From Lyngbya sp. CCAP 1446/10 (lineage in GTDB: Bacteria; Cyanobacteriota; Cyanobacteriia; Cyanobacteriales; Microcoleaceae), in NCBI RefSeq assembly GCF_026130175.1, contig NZ_JAIGNI010000148.1, positions 1 through 54,572 on the forward strand: DNA of 54,572 nt, in the 5' to 3' direction. The translations under genes were made by a program, and so were the position numbers. Each line of letters opens with the position of its first letter. Position 1 is the first letter of the stretch. Under the pieces are notes generated by a model that was not told the DNA's origin, ran no database searches, and was given only the letters and a program-made list of their open reading frames with translations. Positions 26,305 to 35,948 of this stretch are shown here, in pieces.

Positions 26305-29300
26305 ATGGCTAACTCAGATGATATTAAGGCACTGCTAAGTGGCTCTTATTGGAGTAAATCTCAACTTAATTACAGTTTCCTTACTGAGGATTCTGCTAAA
26401 CAGTACAAAAAAGAATTTGGATATGGAGGAGATATTAAGCCTTTGGAATCAGGAATTCAGGATAACATTCGAGACATTTTAAAAGATGTATATGGCTCGG
26501 TCATCCCGCTTGGATTTGAAAAAGTTACTGAGAAAGTAGAACCTGTTTTTGATTTATTAAATGGAACTTTTACTGGAAACTTTTATCCGAATAAAACGAC
26601 TCAATACGGAGATTTACGTTTCATGTATTCGGATCATCCGGGAACTTCTGGTGGTGGTGAGGCTGCCTGGCCAACAAGTGATGTTGTCTTTTCAGGTGCT
26701 AAACCCGAAGTAGCTGGCGACGTATTTTTCAACGAGAACTTTAAATCAGAATATGTGAAAAAGGGAACTTTTGCGTATGAAACTCTAATCCATGAAATTG
26801 GTCACGCTATGGGGCTAAAACATCCTCATGATGGTGGTGCTTATAATTCACCAGAGCGACTCCCAGCCGACAAAGCGAACAACACTAATACTGTAATGAC
26901 ATACAACCGTACTAAGTATGCTGTATCTTTAATGCCCTATGACATTTTAGCACTGCAATCAATTTATGGCGCAAAAAACTACAATCAAGGAAACGATACC
27001 TATACATTTAAAAGTGATTTTTACAAAACAGATGAAAAAGAAGATGGAGAAGAAGTAAAGCGTACTATTTGGGACAGTGGTGGAACAGATACGCTAGATT
27101 TTTCAACTATTTTATCAGGTGATTATGTCTTCAATATGAATCCGGGTGGTATCCTTACTACCAGATCTGCCTATGGCGCAACATACAACCCATACGACGA
27201 AAATTTTGTCGATTCAGATGGCAAGAAAGGTGGTTGGGATCCTAGTAAAACAGAAACAAATGTTTCATATGCAATTGTACTTGCTTACACTCCCAATCAG
27301 GGGGGATTTGATGCAAGTATTGAGAACTTGACTGGATCTCAAGGCAATGACGAGATTATTGGTAACGATAAAGCAAATGAGATTCAAGGTAACGGGGGTA
27401 ACGATACCGTATATGGTGGCCAAGGTTCAGATACAGTCGAAGGTGGATATGGCAATGACGATCTACGTGGTCAAGCAGGTTCAGATATTCTCAAAGGCGA
27501 TGGTGGCGATGATACTCTCTACGGTGGTACAGAAGATGATTCTAGTGATTCTCTGTATGGCGGGGACAACAATGATGAACTGCATGGAGAACTCGGAAAC
27601 GATTATCTAGAAGGAGGAAACGATCAAGATATTCTTTATGGCGATTCGGGAAATGACAAACTCAAAGGTGATGGAGGCGATGATACTCTTTACGGGGGGT
27701 CAGGTGACGACACCTTAGAAGGCGGTAGCGAAAATGATGATTTACGCGGTCAAGCAGGTTCAGATATTCTTAAAGGGGATGGTGGTAACGATACTCTCTA
27801 TGGTGGTACAGAAGATGATTCTAGTGATTCTCTGTATGGCGGGGACAACAATGATGAACTGCATGGAGAACTCGGAAACGATTATTTAGAAGGGGGAAAT
27901 GACCAAGATACTCTTTATGGCGATCAGGGAAATGATACTCTCAAAGGTGATGCAGGTAACGACACCCTCTACGGTAATGCAGGCGAAGATATCCTCGATG
28001 GTGGCATCGATAGCGACCTCCTCTACGGCAACGCCGGCAACGACATACTCTACGGCCGCGAAGGCGACGACTTCATCGACGGCGGCAGCGAAAACGACAT
28101 ACTCTACGGCAACGAAGGCAACGACCAACTCTACGGCCAATCCGGCAACGACTTCATCCAAGGCAACGCAGGTGAAGACTACGCCGAAGGTGGCAGCGGC
28201 CGCGACTTCATCCAAGGCAACGAAGGCGACGACATCCTCTACGGACAAGACGGCAGCGACACCATAGAAGGCAACGCAGACGATGACTTCATCGATGGCG
28301 GCAACGGCCAAGACTCGCTTTCCGGCAATACCGGAGATGACATAATTTACGGACAAGCCGGCAACGATGTCATCTCCGGTGACGAAAACAATGACTGGCT
28401 AGAAGGCGGCGACGGCCAAGACATCATTGATGGAGGTGCCGACGATGACGATATTTACGGACAAGCTGGCGAAGACTACCTTTTCGGCAGTCAAGGCCAA
28501 GACTACATCGATGGTGGCGACGGCAAAGATACTCTGTTTGGCGGCACCGACGATGACGTACTTTTAGGACAAGCCGGCGATGACACTCTCAACGGCAATG
28601 CTGGCAACGACGAACTTTACGGCGGCACCGGCAACGACTCGTTAATCGGAGAAATCGGCGATGACTTAATTGACGGCGGTGAAGGAATCGACCTGGTTAA
28701 CTACATCAATTCTCCCAGCGGCGTTATCGTTAATATTGACGAAAGTAGCGACTACGAAAACAACACCAGTCAGCGTTTCAAACAATTTGTTAACGCAGCT
28801 AATCCCACCGAATACTACACAGAACTCGAACGGGATTTTGAAATTGCCGCCGGTACTGGTAAAGATGGTTTTGGCACTACCGATGCCCTCAGAAATCTCG
28901 AAGATATAATCGGTACTCGCTTTGAAGACATCTTGATTGGCAACGAAAAAGATAACCGAATTTGGGCATTAGAAGGCAACGATTTATTAATTGGCAATGC
29001 CGGCAATGACTCATTTTACGGCGGAGAAGGCATCGATATTCTCAGCTACCGCCGCGACCCCAACGGCGTTACTGTCAACTTACAAACAGGCGATGCTACC
29101 GACGGCTGGAAAGGCCAAGACCAAATTACTGGCATTGAAAACGTCGCTGGTTCTACTCACAACGATGATATTACTGGCGACGATCGCGTTAACGTTATCA
29201 CTGGAGATGCTGGGGACGATCGCATCAACGGACTCGGAGGCGACGACAAACTCTACGGCGAATTCGGCAACGACGAAATTTACGGAGGCGACGGCGGCGA

Positions 29301-32300
29301 CAGCATCTACGGCAACCAAGGCCGAGACACCCTTTACGGCGAAGCAGGCCGAGACTACATCCGAGGTGGCGATGCCGACGACCTAATCTACGCAGGTAGC
29401 GATGACGACACGGTAGCCGGAGACGCGGGCTACGGCAACGACACAATCTACGGCGAAACAGGCAACGACAGCCTCGAAGGCGGTGCCGGCAATGACTACA
29501 TCTACGGCGGCGACGACAAAGACACAATCTACGGCGAAAGCGACAACGACAAACTCTACGGAGAAGGAGACACCGACCTCATATACGGCGGCACCGGCGA
29601 CGACGAAATGTCCGGCGGCGACGACAAAGACACCCTCTACGGCGAAGCCGGCAACGACACCCTCAGCGGCGATGCAGGCGACGACATCCTAGACGCAGGC
29701 ATCGGCAACGATTACCTCTACGGTGGCGACGGCAAAGACACCCTTGATGCAGGCGACGGCAACGACAACCTTTACGGCGGCGACGATGCCGACATCCTCC
29801 TAGGAAAAGAAGGCGACGACAACCTGTTTGGCGAAGCCGGCGACGACACCCTCGATGCAGCCGAAGGCAACGACAACCTCTACGGTGGCGACGGCAAAGA
29901 CTTCCTGGATGCTGGCATTGGCAACGACCAACTCTGGGGAGGCCAAGACGATGACACCTTACTCGGCAAAGCCGGCGATGACAATCTGTTTGGCGAAGGT
30001 GGCAACGACAGCCTTGATGCAGCCGAAGGCAACGACAGTCTCTACGGCGGCGACGGCAAAGACATCCTCGATGCCGGAATCGGCAACGACTATCTCTGGG
30101 GAGGCCAAGATGATGACACGTTATTAGCCAAAGCTGGCGATGACTACCTCTACGGCGAAAACGGCAACGACTCACTCTTAGCGGCAGAAGGTAACGATTC
30201 CCTTTACGGTGGCGACGGCAAAGACATTCTCGATGCCGGAAGTGGCAATGACTATCTGTGGGGTGGTCAAGATGACGACACCTTGTTAGCCCAAACTGGC
30301 GATGACTACCTGTTTGGCGAAAACGGCAACGATAGCCTCCAAGCTGGCGATGGCAACGATTCCCTCTACGGCGACAACGGCAAAGACTTACTGGATGCTG
30401 GAAGTGGCAACGACTATCTCTGGGGTGGTCAAGACAATGACACCTTATTTGCCCAAGGTGGCGATGATTACCTCTACGGCGAAAACGGCGATGACATCCT
30501 GAATGCAGGCGATGGCAATGACAGTCTCTACGGCGGGAACGACAAAGACACCCTCGAAGGCCTAGCTGGCGATGACTTATTAGAGGGCGGTTCCGGCAAT
30601 GACTCGCTGTTGGCGGGCGAAGGCAACGATACCCTTCTCGGTCAATCTGACAGCGACACCCTCTACGGAGGCGGTGGCGATGACATCCTCGAAGGCAACT
30701 CAGGAACAGACCGACTTTTCGGCGAACTAGGTAATGACTCCCTGGATGGTGGTAGCGAAAATGACACGCTTGAAGGCGGCGACGGTAACGACTTCCTAGA
30801 TGGCGGCGAAAATAATGACAGTTTGTTCGGACAGGCTGGTGATGATACGGTTCTCGGCAGTCGCGGCGATGACATTGCCGACGGCGGTTTAGGGAATGAT
30901 TTGCTACAGGGCAATGAAGGGCGCGATCGCCTCTACGGACAAGCTGGCCTCGATACAATCCTCGGTGGCGACGACAGCGACACCCTCTGGGGAGGCGATG
31001 ACGGCGACAGCTTGCTAGGAGAATCCGGCCGCGATACCCTGTTCGGCGGCACCGGCGACGACGTTCTAGACGGCGGCGATGACAGCGACAGCCTGTACGG
31101 TGAAGCCGATAAAGACACCCTCTCCGGCGGTAGCGGTGACGACATGGTTGACGGCGGTACTGAGAACGATACTCTCTTCGGCAACGACGGCCGCGATAAA
31201 TTGTACGGCCGCGCAGGCGATGATTTGTTAGAAGGCAATGCCGACAATGACGAACTCTGGGGCGGCGATGACAACGATACGCTGTTGGGACAAACCGGAG
31301 ATGACATTCTCCGAGGTGAATCGGGCAACGACAGCCTGGATGGTGGCGAAGGGGACGATCGACTTTTCGGTCAAGCCGGTACTGACACCCTCTCCGGTGA
31401 CAACGGAGACGACTACCTAGAAGGCAACGCAGGCGATGATAGCTTGAGTGGTGGTGAAGGGCGCGATCGCATTTACGGCAACGACGGCAACGATATCGCC
31501 ACAGGCGACGGCGGCGACGATTACATCGACGGCGGCGCGAACAACGATACTTTGTCTGGTGGTGAAGGAGTCGATCAAATTTTCGGACAAGCGGGCAACG
31601 ACAGCCTCGAAGGCAACGAAGACAACGACTTCATCGACGGCGGAACCGGCAGCGACACCCTGTGGGGTAACGACGGCGACGACGAAATCTACGGCCGCGA
31701 AGACCGAGATTCGATCGACGGCGGCCGCGGCAACGACGACATTTACGGCGGAGATGCAGCCGACACCATCTTCGGACAAACCGGCAACGACAACATCGAT
31801 GGCGGTTCCGGCGGTGACTCGATTTCCGGCGGCGACGGCAACGACAACATTTGGGCGCAAGCAGGCGATGACTTCATCAACGGCGGCGCGGGCAACGACA
31901 ACATTTGGGGTAACGAAGACGACGACACCATTCTCGGAGAAGCCGGCAACGACAAAATCGACGGCGGTTCCGGCTACGACAAAATTGATGGCGGCGCAGG
32001 TAACGACGAATTGTTCGGCGGTACCGGCAACGACCAATTAATCGGCGGCGCTGGCAACGACCAAATCGACGGCAGCATGGACGATGACAAACTCTTCGGC
32101 GGGGCCGGCAACGACTTAATGTTTGGCAGTCAAGGGCAAGACACGATGTTAGGCGAAGTCGGAGAAGACACCCTCTACGGCGGCGACGAAACTGACTTGA
32201 TGGACGGCGGGGCCAGCAACGACTTGGTTGTCGGCGACTCCGGCGACGACACCATCACCGGCGATTCTGGCGACGACACCCTCGTCGGCGGCAGCGGCAA

Positions 32301-33603
32301 CGACTGGATGGGAGGCGGCAACGGCGATGACTTGATGTTCGGCGAATGCGACGACGACACGATGCTGGGCGGCGCGGGTAAAGACACCCTTGACGGCGGT
32401 TGCGGCAACGACTTGCTAACCGGAGAAGCCGGCAGCGACAATCTGTTGGGCAACGAAGGCGATGACAGTCTCGATGGTGGCAGCAGCGATGACACCCTTG
32501 ACGGCGGTAACGGCAACGACTTCTTAAATGGTGGCAGTGGCAATGACAGCCTGAACGGTAACGAAGGCGATGACAGTCTCTACGGTGGCGAAGGCAACAA
32601 CATCCTCAAAGGTGGCAATGGCCAAGATACGCTGATTGGAGGCAGCAGTTCCGACATATTTGTGATATCACCAAATTCGGGACTGGATAACATTTTCTAC
32701 TTCCAAGCCGATCGCGATTACCTCGGACTCGCACAGGATCTCACTTTTGACCAATTGCAAATCGTTCAAGGCTGTGAAAATTATACTAACGATGCCTTAA
32801 TTAGCATCGCAGGCACCGGCGAACACTTAGCTTGGCTAAAAGATACTCAATTCAGTGCGATCGACAGTTCTCGCTTTATCTCCATCACTCCCGGAGGCCC
32901 GCTGCCCGCAGCTTTCAATACTCCCTCGACGATCGATGATTTAACCGGTGAACCTGTTGAGAGTGATGATGTTCTAAGTGCGATCGACAGCGGTTCTAGC
33001 ACTGCCTTATTAAACACAACTGCTGCACCAATTAGTTTGTCAACCAGCACAACTACTGCACCAGCAAGTCTGATTCTGCAACCATTGACAACAGATACTA
33101 ATCCAGCAACAGCAACTGCACCAATTAGTTTGTCAACCAGCACAACTGCTGCACCAGCAAGTCTGATTCTGCAACCATTGACAACAGATACTAATCCAGC
33201 AACAGCAACTGCACCAATTAGTTTGTCAACCAGCACGACTTCTGCACCAGCAAGTCTCTCCTTGGAACCATTAACAACACCGACTAATCCAGCTAGTTTG
33301 ACAGCAACTCCTGCCAATACTATCGCCAACGATATCTTGCTGAATGGCGGTGCAATTCCCAGCATGATGACCTTTAGCGAAACCGATGATGACATCCTGA
33401 TCTACGACACTAACAGCTTGTTGAACTCTCTAATCAGCGCTCAAACTCAGCCAATTATTCCTTTAAGCGGCACGATCGCTAGTAGTTCAATCTCCCCAAT
33501 TCCGAATACTTTTGCCAGCGACAGCAGCCTCTTAATTACTCCGGCTGCAAGTCCCAGTAACCCACTAGCAAATAGCGATTTGAGTGGCACTTCTATCATG
33601 TAG
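26305..33603 (+). CDS. Giant RTX protein with N-terminal M10/serralysin-type zinc protease
   Basis: 2432 residues from the ATG at 26305, which has AGAGGAA 8 bp upstream; an open frame 69 bp longer lacks such a site. Zinc motif HEIGHAMGLKH (163-173) and Met-turn VMTY (197-200) define a metzincin of the serralysin/M10 group. After about residue 345 come roughly 190 RTX nonapeptides (GGxGNDxLx) to about 2110, interrupted near 790-940 by a non-repeat insert (FKQFVNAANPTEYYTEL). A typical RTX-end domain follows (SSSDIFVIS.NSGLDNIFYF). The last 240 residues are Ser/Thr/Ala-rich with three 30-residue repeats. No Sec signal, so C-terminal type I secretion is expected; no exporter genes are nearby. 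The role could be cell-surface/sheath protease or adhesin. Confidence 0.93.
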   Translation: MANSDDIKALLSGSYWSKSQLNYSFLTEDSAKQYKKEFGYGGDIKPLESGIQDNIRDILKDVYGSVIPLGFEKVTEKVEPVFDLLNGTFTGNFYPNKTTQYGDLRFMYSDHPGTSGGGEAAWPTSDVVFSGAKPEVAGDVFFNENFKSEYVKKGTFAYETLIHEIGHAMGLKHPHDGGAYNSPERLPADKANNTNTVMTYNRTKYAVSLMPYDILALQSIYGAKNYNQGNDTYTFKSDFYKTDEKEDGEEVKRTIWDSGGTDTLDFSTILSGDYVFNMNPGGILTTRSAYGATYNPYDENFVDSDGKKGGWDPSKTETNVSYAIVLAYTPNQGGFDASIENLTGSQGNDEIIGNDKANEIQGNGGNDTVYGGQGSDTVEGGYGNDDLRGQAGSDILKGDGGDDTLYGGTEDDSSDSLYGGDNNDELHGELGNDYLEGGNDQDILYGDSGNDKLKGDGGDDTLYGGSGDDTLEGGSENDDLRGQAGSDILKGDGGNDTLYGGTEDDSSDSLYGGDNNDELHGELGNDYLEGGNDQDTLYGDQGNDTLKGDAGNDTLYGNAGEDILDGGIDSDLLYGNAGNDILYGREGDDFIDGGSENDILYGNEGNDQLYGQSGNDFIQGNAGEDYAEGGSGRDFIQGNEGDDILYGQDGSDTIEGNADDDFIDGGNGQDSLSGNTGDDIIYGQAGNDVISGDENNDWLEGGDGQDIIDGGADDDDIYGQAGEDYLFGSQGQDYIDGGDGKDTLFGGTDDDVLLGQAGDDTLNGNAGNDELYGGTGNDSLIGEIGDDLIDGGEGIDLVNYINSPSGVIVNIDESSDYENNTSQRFKQFVNAANPTEYYTELERDFEIAAGTGKDGFGTTDALRNLEDIIGTRFEDILIGNEKDNRIWALEGNDLLIGNAGNDSFYGGEGIDILSYRRDPNGVTVNLQTGDATDGWKGQDQITGIENVAGSTHNDDITGDDRVNVITGDAGDDRINGLGGDDKLYGEFGNDEIYGGDGGDSIYGNQGRDTLYGEAGRDYIRGGDADDLIYAGSDDDTVAGDAGYGNDTIYGETGNDSLEGGAGNDYIYGGDDKDTIYGESDNDKLYGEGDTDLIYGGTGDDEMSGGDDKDTLYGEAGNDTLSGDAGDDILDAGIGNDYLYGGDGKDTLDAGDGNDNLYGGDDADILLGKEGDDNLFGEAGDDTLDAAEGNDNLYGGDGKDFLDAGIGNDQLWGGQDDDTLLGKAGDDNLFGEGGNDSLDAAEGNDSLYGGDGKDILDAGIGNDYLWGGQDDDTLLAKAGDDYLYGENGNDSLLAAEGNDSLYGGDGKDILDAGSGNDYLWGGQDDDTLLAQTGDDYLFGENGNDSLQAGDGNDSLYGDNGKDLLDAGSGNDYLWGGQDNDTLFAQGGDDYLYGENGDDILNAGDGNDSLYGGNDKDTLEGLAGDDLLEGGSGNDSLLAGEGNDTLLGQSDSDTLYGGGGDDILEGNSGTDRLFGELGNDSLDGGSENDTLEGGDGNDFLDGGENNDSLFGQAGDDTVLGSRGDDIADGGLGNDLLQGNEGRDRLYGQAGLDTILGGDDSDTLWGGDDGDSLLGESGRDTLFGGTGDDVLDGGDDSDSLYGEADKDTLSGGSGDDMVDGGTENDTLFGNDGRDKLYGRAGDDLLEGNADNDELWGGDDNDTLLGQTGDDILRGESGNDSLDGGEGDDRLFGQAGTDTLSGDNGDDYLEGNAGDDSLSGGEGRDRIYGNDGNDIATGDGGDDYIDGGANNDTLSGGEGVDQIFGQAGNDSLEGNEDNDFIDGGTGSDTLWGNDGDDEIYGREDRDSIDGGRGNDDIYGGDAADTIFGQTGNDNIDGGSGGDSISGGDGNDNIWAQAGDDFINGGAGNDNIWGNEDDDTILGEAGNDKIDGGSGYDKIDGGAGNDELFGGTGNDQLIGGAGNDQIDGSMDDDKLFGGAGNDLMFGSQGQDTMLGEVGEDTLYGGDETDLMDGGASNDLVVGDSGDDTITGDSGDDTLVGGSGNDWMGGGNGDDLMFGECDDDTMLGGAGKDTLDGGCGNDLLTGEAGSDNLLGNEGDDSLDGGSSDDTLDGGNGNDFLNGGSGNDSLNGNEGDDSLYGGEGNNILKGGNGQDTLIGGSSSDIFVISPNSGLDNIFYFQADRDYLGLAQDLTFDQLQIVQGCENYTNDALISIAGTGEHLAWLKDTQFSAIDSSRFISITPGGPLPAAFNTPSTIDDLTGEPVESDDVLSAIDSGSSTALLNTTAAPISLSTSTTTAPASLILQPLTTDTNPATATAPISLSTSTTAAPASLILQPLTTDTNPATATAPISLSTSTTSAPASLSLEPLTTPTNPASLTATPANTIANDILLNGGAIPSMMTFSETDDDILIYDTNSLLNSLISAQTQPIIPLSGTIASSSISPIPNTFASDSSLLITPAASPSNPLANSDLSGTSIM
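27340..32640 (+). repeat. RTX-coding tandem repeat tract
   Basis: A 5.3-kb tract of 27-bp-based codon repeats (GGC GGC ... AAC GAC). The first ~650 bp (27340-27990) use AT-richer codons (GGT, GAT, AAT) and include a 279-bp near-exact duplication. From about 28000 the codons switch sharply to GGC/GAC/AAC. Confidence 0.85.
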
Positions 33604-33636
33604 TAATTGTAGATTTGATTGAGGGCGATCGAATAT

Positions 33637-33672
33637 AAAAAAACTCGGTTTCTTTAAGGAACCGAGTTTTTT
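33637..33672 (+). terminator. Terminator of the giant RTX gene
   Basis: AAAAAACTCGGTT and AACCGAGTTTTTT form a 13-bp stem (one extra T/G near the loop) with a CTTTAAG loop and a trailing TTTTTTG, 34 bp after the stop codon. Confidence 0.9.
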
Positions 33673-33726
33673 GCGTTTTTTGTTGTAATATCATATCAAT
33701 TTCGGTAACACTCCTTATGATATAGA

Positions 33727-33787
33727 GGAGACGGCAGTGCCGTGTCCCTACCTCGATTTATTGTAGGGACACGGCACTGCCGTCTCC
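33727..33787. repeat. Perfect 25-bp inverted repeat
   Basis: Left arm 33727-33751 begins GGAGACGGCAGTGCCGTG and right arm 33763-33787 is its exact complement; the loop is 11 bases. Each arm also contains its own small palindrome (CGGCAGTGCCG). It lies between the RTX terminator and the convergent UDG-like gene. Confidence 0.9.
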
Positions 33788-33878
33788 TAATTTCGGCTAC
33801 TTACTTCACCGATAGACTTGCGGCGCTTCGTGTACATGGGCTTGTGCGACTGCCCGTGTCTCTCCCTATGTTTTGATG

Positions 33879-34625
33879 CTATCGCAAAGAAGCACGTATA
33901 CTTTCAAGTTCATCATCCTGTAAGCACGTAATAAAAGAACGATGCTTTCGCGCATTTGGATGTGGAAGAAAAGCAAAAAATCTTTCATAGTCCCCGATTT
34001 TAATGGACTCGGATATCGAAACTGTTGAGGAAATATTGAATTGACATTGAATCGCTTGGCGCGCACGAGATCCTAAAACCACAATTACTTTTGCTTTTGA
34101 TAGTTCTAAAGTCCTCAATAAATAGGCTTTTACGCATTGATCCTGAGCTTGTTCTACGCCAATTTCAGAATGGGATTTACAATGTACTATTTCGGTGAGA
34201 GCATAATCAATTCCTGGATTAACATCCCGTTGCAATAATTCAATCGCACGTTGACGGACTGCTGCCCAAAACTTAACAGCATGGCTATACGTCCCATCCT
34301 TCATCAAGGATTGTTTACCATTGATAATCCAATCCTTTTGCCCTCCTCCAAAACGATAATTAAAGTAATTGCTTATATCGTTATCTGACCAACGCCAAGT
34401 GGGGTAGACTTCATCAGAACCAATTGATGGATTTGAACTCAAAAAAAGAATAGGCGCTTGCTCGATCTGTCCACTCCAAGGTTCAGGTATTTGGAAATTG
34501 TTTAAATCGAGCGATTGTTGAGAATTAACTATGTCACGACAGGGATTATCTGTAGAAGGATTTTCTAGACACATCAGTGCATGAGGGCAGTGAGTAATTT
34601 CATGTAACAAATTTTTCTCAGACAT
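33879..34625 (-). CDS. Uracil-DNA-glycosylase-superfamily-like protein
   Basis: 248 residues from MSEKNLLHEITHCPHAL. The segment PILFLSSNPSIGSDEVYP has the GxNP-like first motif; YALTEIVHCKSHSEIGV resembles the conserved strand after the active site; KVIVVLGSRARQAI and the late FLPHPNARKH match the second motif (HPN/HPS). These suggest a UDG-like fold, but the catalytic residues are not canonical, and proteins of this type are often unannotated. An alternative ATG 48 bp upstream (34673) is possible; neither has a Shine-Dalgarno site. The N-terminal cysteines (C-P-H, C-L, C-R-D) may be a metal site. Confidence 0.6.
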   Translation of the reverse strand: MSEKNLLHEITHCPHALMCLENPSTDNPCRDIVNSQQSLDLNNFQIPEPWSGQIEQAPILFLSSNPSIGSDEVYPTWRWSDNDISNYFNYRFGGGQKDWIINGKQSLMKDGTYSHAVKFWAAVRQRAIELLQRDVNPGIDYALTEIVHCKSHSEIGVEQAQDQCVKAYLLRTLELSKAKVIVVLGSRARQAIQCQFNISSTVSISESIKIGDYERFFAFLPHPNARKHRSFITCLQDDELESIRASLR

Positions 34626-34686
34626 TATTAAGGAGGTCTCAACTGAGATAGTTTTTCTTATTATAGAACCCATTTGAGTTCTATTT

Positions 34687-34830
34687 TGCGTAAATCTCAG
34701 AAACCGGGTTTCTCTATATATTTCGCGTCACCCAACCCAAAACTCGTAGAAACCCGGTTTCTCGGCCCTGTAAATCTCAAAAACTGGTTTATCTCTATAT
34801 TTCTCGTCACCCAATCCAAAAACTCAAAGA
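34687..34830. repeat. Variant family B repeat, two degenerate copies
   Basis: TAAATCTCAGAAACCGGGTTTCTC then GTAGAAACCCGGTTTCTCGG at 34690-34768, followed by a diverged second copy (TAAATCTCAAAAACTGGTTTATC) with the shared centre TATTTC(T/G)CGTCACCCAA.CC. Confidence 0.7.
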
Positions 34831-34935
34831 TGTCAAATGGCTTCTATAAGCAAGGGATGCAGCCGTTGAATTAGCTACAACTTTTAGTACATTCAAACCA
34901 GATATTCGACAATCTAACCTGTAAGAATCGTATAT

Positions 34936-35520
34936 CTATGGCTGTAGATCGAAAACAATTTCTTCATATAATTGCTCGATCGGCAAACTTAGATTGATAC
35001 TTTGAAACTCAACCATATCGCCCGATCGATAGCTAAGAATCACCCATTCACCAGCATCATTTTTATGATAAATATCGATCGCAATTTCATCAGAACTGAC
35101 TAACACATAATCAACCAGATTCGGATTGCGGCGATACTTCTCAAACTTCTTCCCTCGATCGTAAGCTTCGGTGCTATTCGATAAAACCTCGACAATTAAA
35201 CAGGGATAGGTAATATAGAGAGGATGCTCCCTATCTCGATCGTCACAAGTCACGCTTAGATCGGGATACGTATAGTTGGGTGTATTGAGAATGTTAACCT
35301 TTAAATCTGAATTAAAAACACGACAAGGATTTCCCCGTAAGTGCGATCTGATTAAACTACAAAAATTTAATTTAATCGCACTATGATTTTGAGTGCCACC
35401 ACTCATCGCATAAACCCGACCATCGATCAGTTCGTGTCTTTCTAGCTGCTTTTCTTCCCAACTAAAATACTCTTCTGGTGTAAAAGAGCGATCGTTATCT
35501 TGTGCTGCTATCACAACCAT
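34936..35520 (-). CDS. Uma2-family (DUF820) restriction-endonuclease-fold protein
   Basis: 194 residues, the usual size. FTPEEYFSWEEKQLERHELIDGRVYAM is the Uma2 N-terminus; YPDLSVTCDD and LIVEVLSNSTEAYDRGKKFEKYR contain the PD...ExL...K core of the PD-(D/E)XK fold. The family is hugely expanded in cyanobacteria and the function is still uncertain. It stands alone, with GCGATCGC-type sites on either side. Confidence 0.92.
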   Translation of the reverse strand: MVVIAAQDNDRSFTPEEYFSWEEKQLERHELIDGRVYAMSGGTQNHSAIKLNFCSLIRSHLRGNPCRVFNSDLKVNILNTPNYTYPDLSVTCDDRDREHPLYITYPCLIVEVLSNSTEAYDRGKKFEKYRRNPNLVDYVLVSSDEIAIDIYHKNDAGEWVILSYRSGDMVEFQSINLSLPIEQLYEEIVFDLQP

Positions 35521-35821
35521 AAACTCCCTAATCCAAAAGTAATAATATTAATTATACCTCTAAAAATTCAGCATTCACGAGTTCCCTCGCAGGCTTGATT
35601 CGATCGTCTCCTTGTCTGAGGATAAATGAAAATATTGGGGGTGTTAGCTTGTCGCATGGGGGCGATCGCTAGCATCTACTTATTCTACCAATTAGTCTGA
35701 TAAATTGGCTCAGGATTTTCACAAGTAACTTTGCGATCGCGCATTAAACGTGATGCAAACCCACTCCGTAAATCACACCTCAACGACAATTTTCGACTGC
35801 CCCCTGACAGATAACCTAGCG
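35521..35821. other. Intergenic region left of the attC-like site
   Basis: No gene. Contains two HIP1-like sites (around 35660 and 35735) and nothing else I recognise. Confidence 0.4.
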
Positions 35822-35908
35822 GTCTAACGTTCCCCTTCAGCGGCGGCAAGTAACCTTGAACTCAGCACCAAAGACTTGTGCGCGTCCGTTGCAAGGCGAT
35901 TGTTAGGT
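35822..35908. other. attC-like (integron cassette) recombination site
   Basis: 87 bp bounded by GTCTAAC (35822-35828) and GTTAGGT (35902-35908), each matching the R''/R' core consensus RYYYAAC/GTTRRRY. Inner boxes CCTTCAGCGG (35834-35843) and CCGTTGCAAGG (35886-35896) pair over 10 bp with one G.T and a single extrahelical base, the usual attC asymmetry. The centre is unpaired. On the minus strand it follows the 3' end of the gene at 35949-36911, as attC follows a cassette gene. Confidence 0.65.
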
Positions 35909-35948
35909 TGCCTAAACACCGCTTTAAGGGATTCATTTTTAGTCACTT

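Noticed and set aside
29663..30958. Long minus-strand frame (431 codons) in the RTX gene
   Set aside because: Arg/Cys/His-rich sequence from the complement of GGCAACGAC codons; a pure antisense by-product.
31417..32041. Overlapping open frames on both strands in the RTX tract
   Set aside because: All follow the 27-bp repeat periodicity and have repeat-derived, low-complexity composition.
27340..32640. RTX tract as an assembly collapse or error
   Set aside because: The reading frame is maintained over 5 kb and units differ from one another, so it looks real, though long-read confirmation would help.
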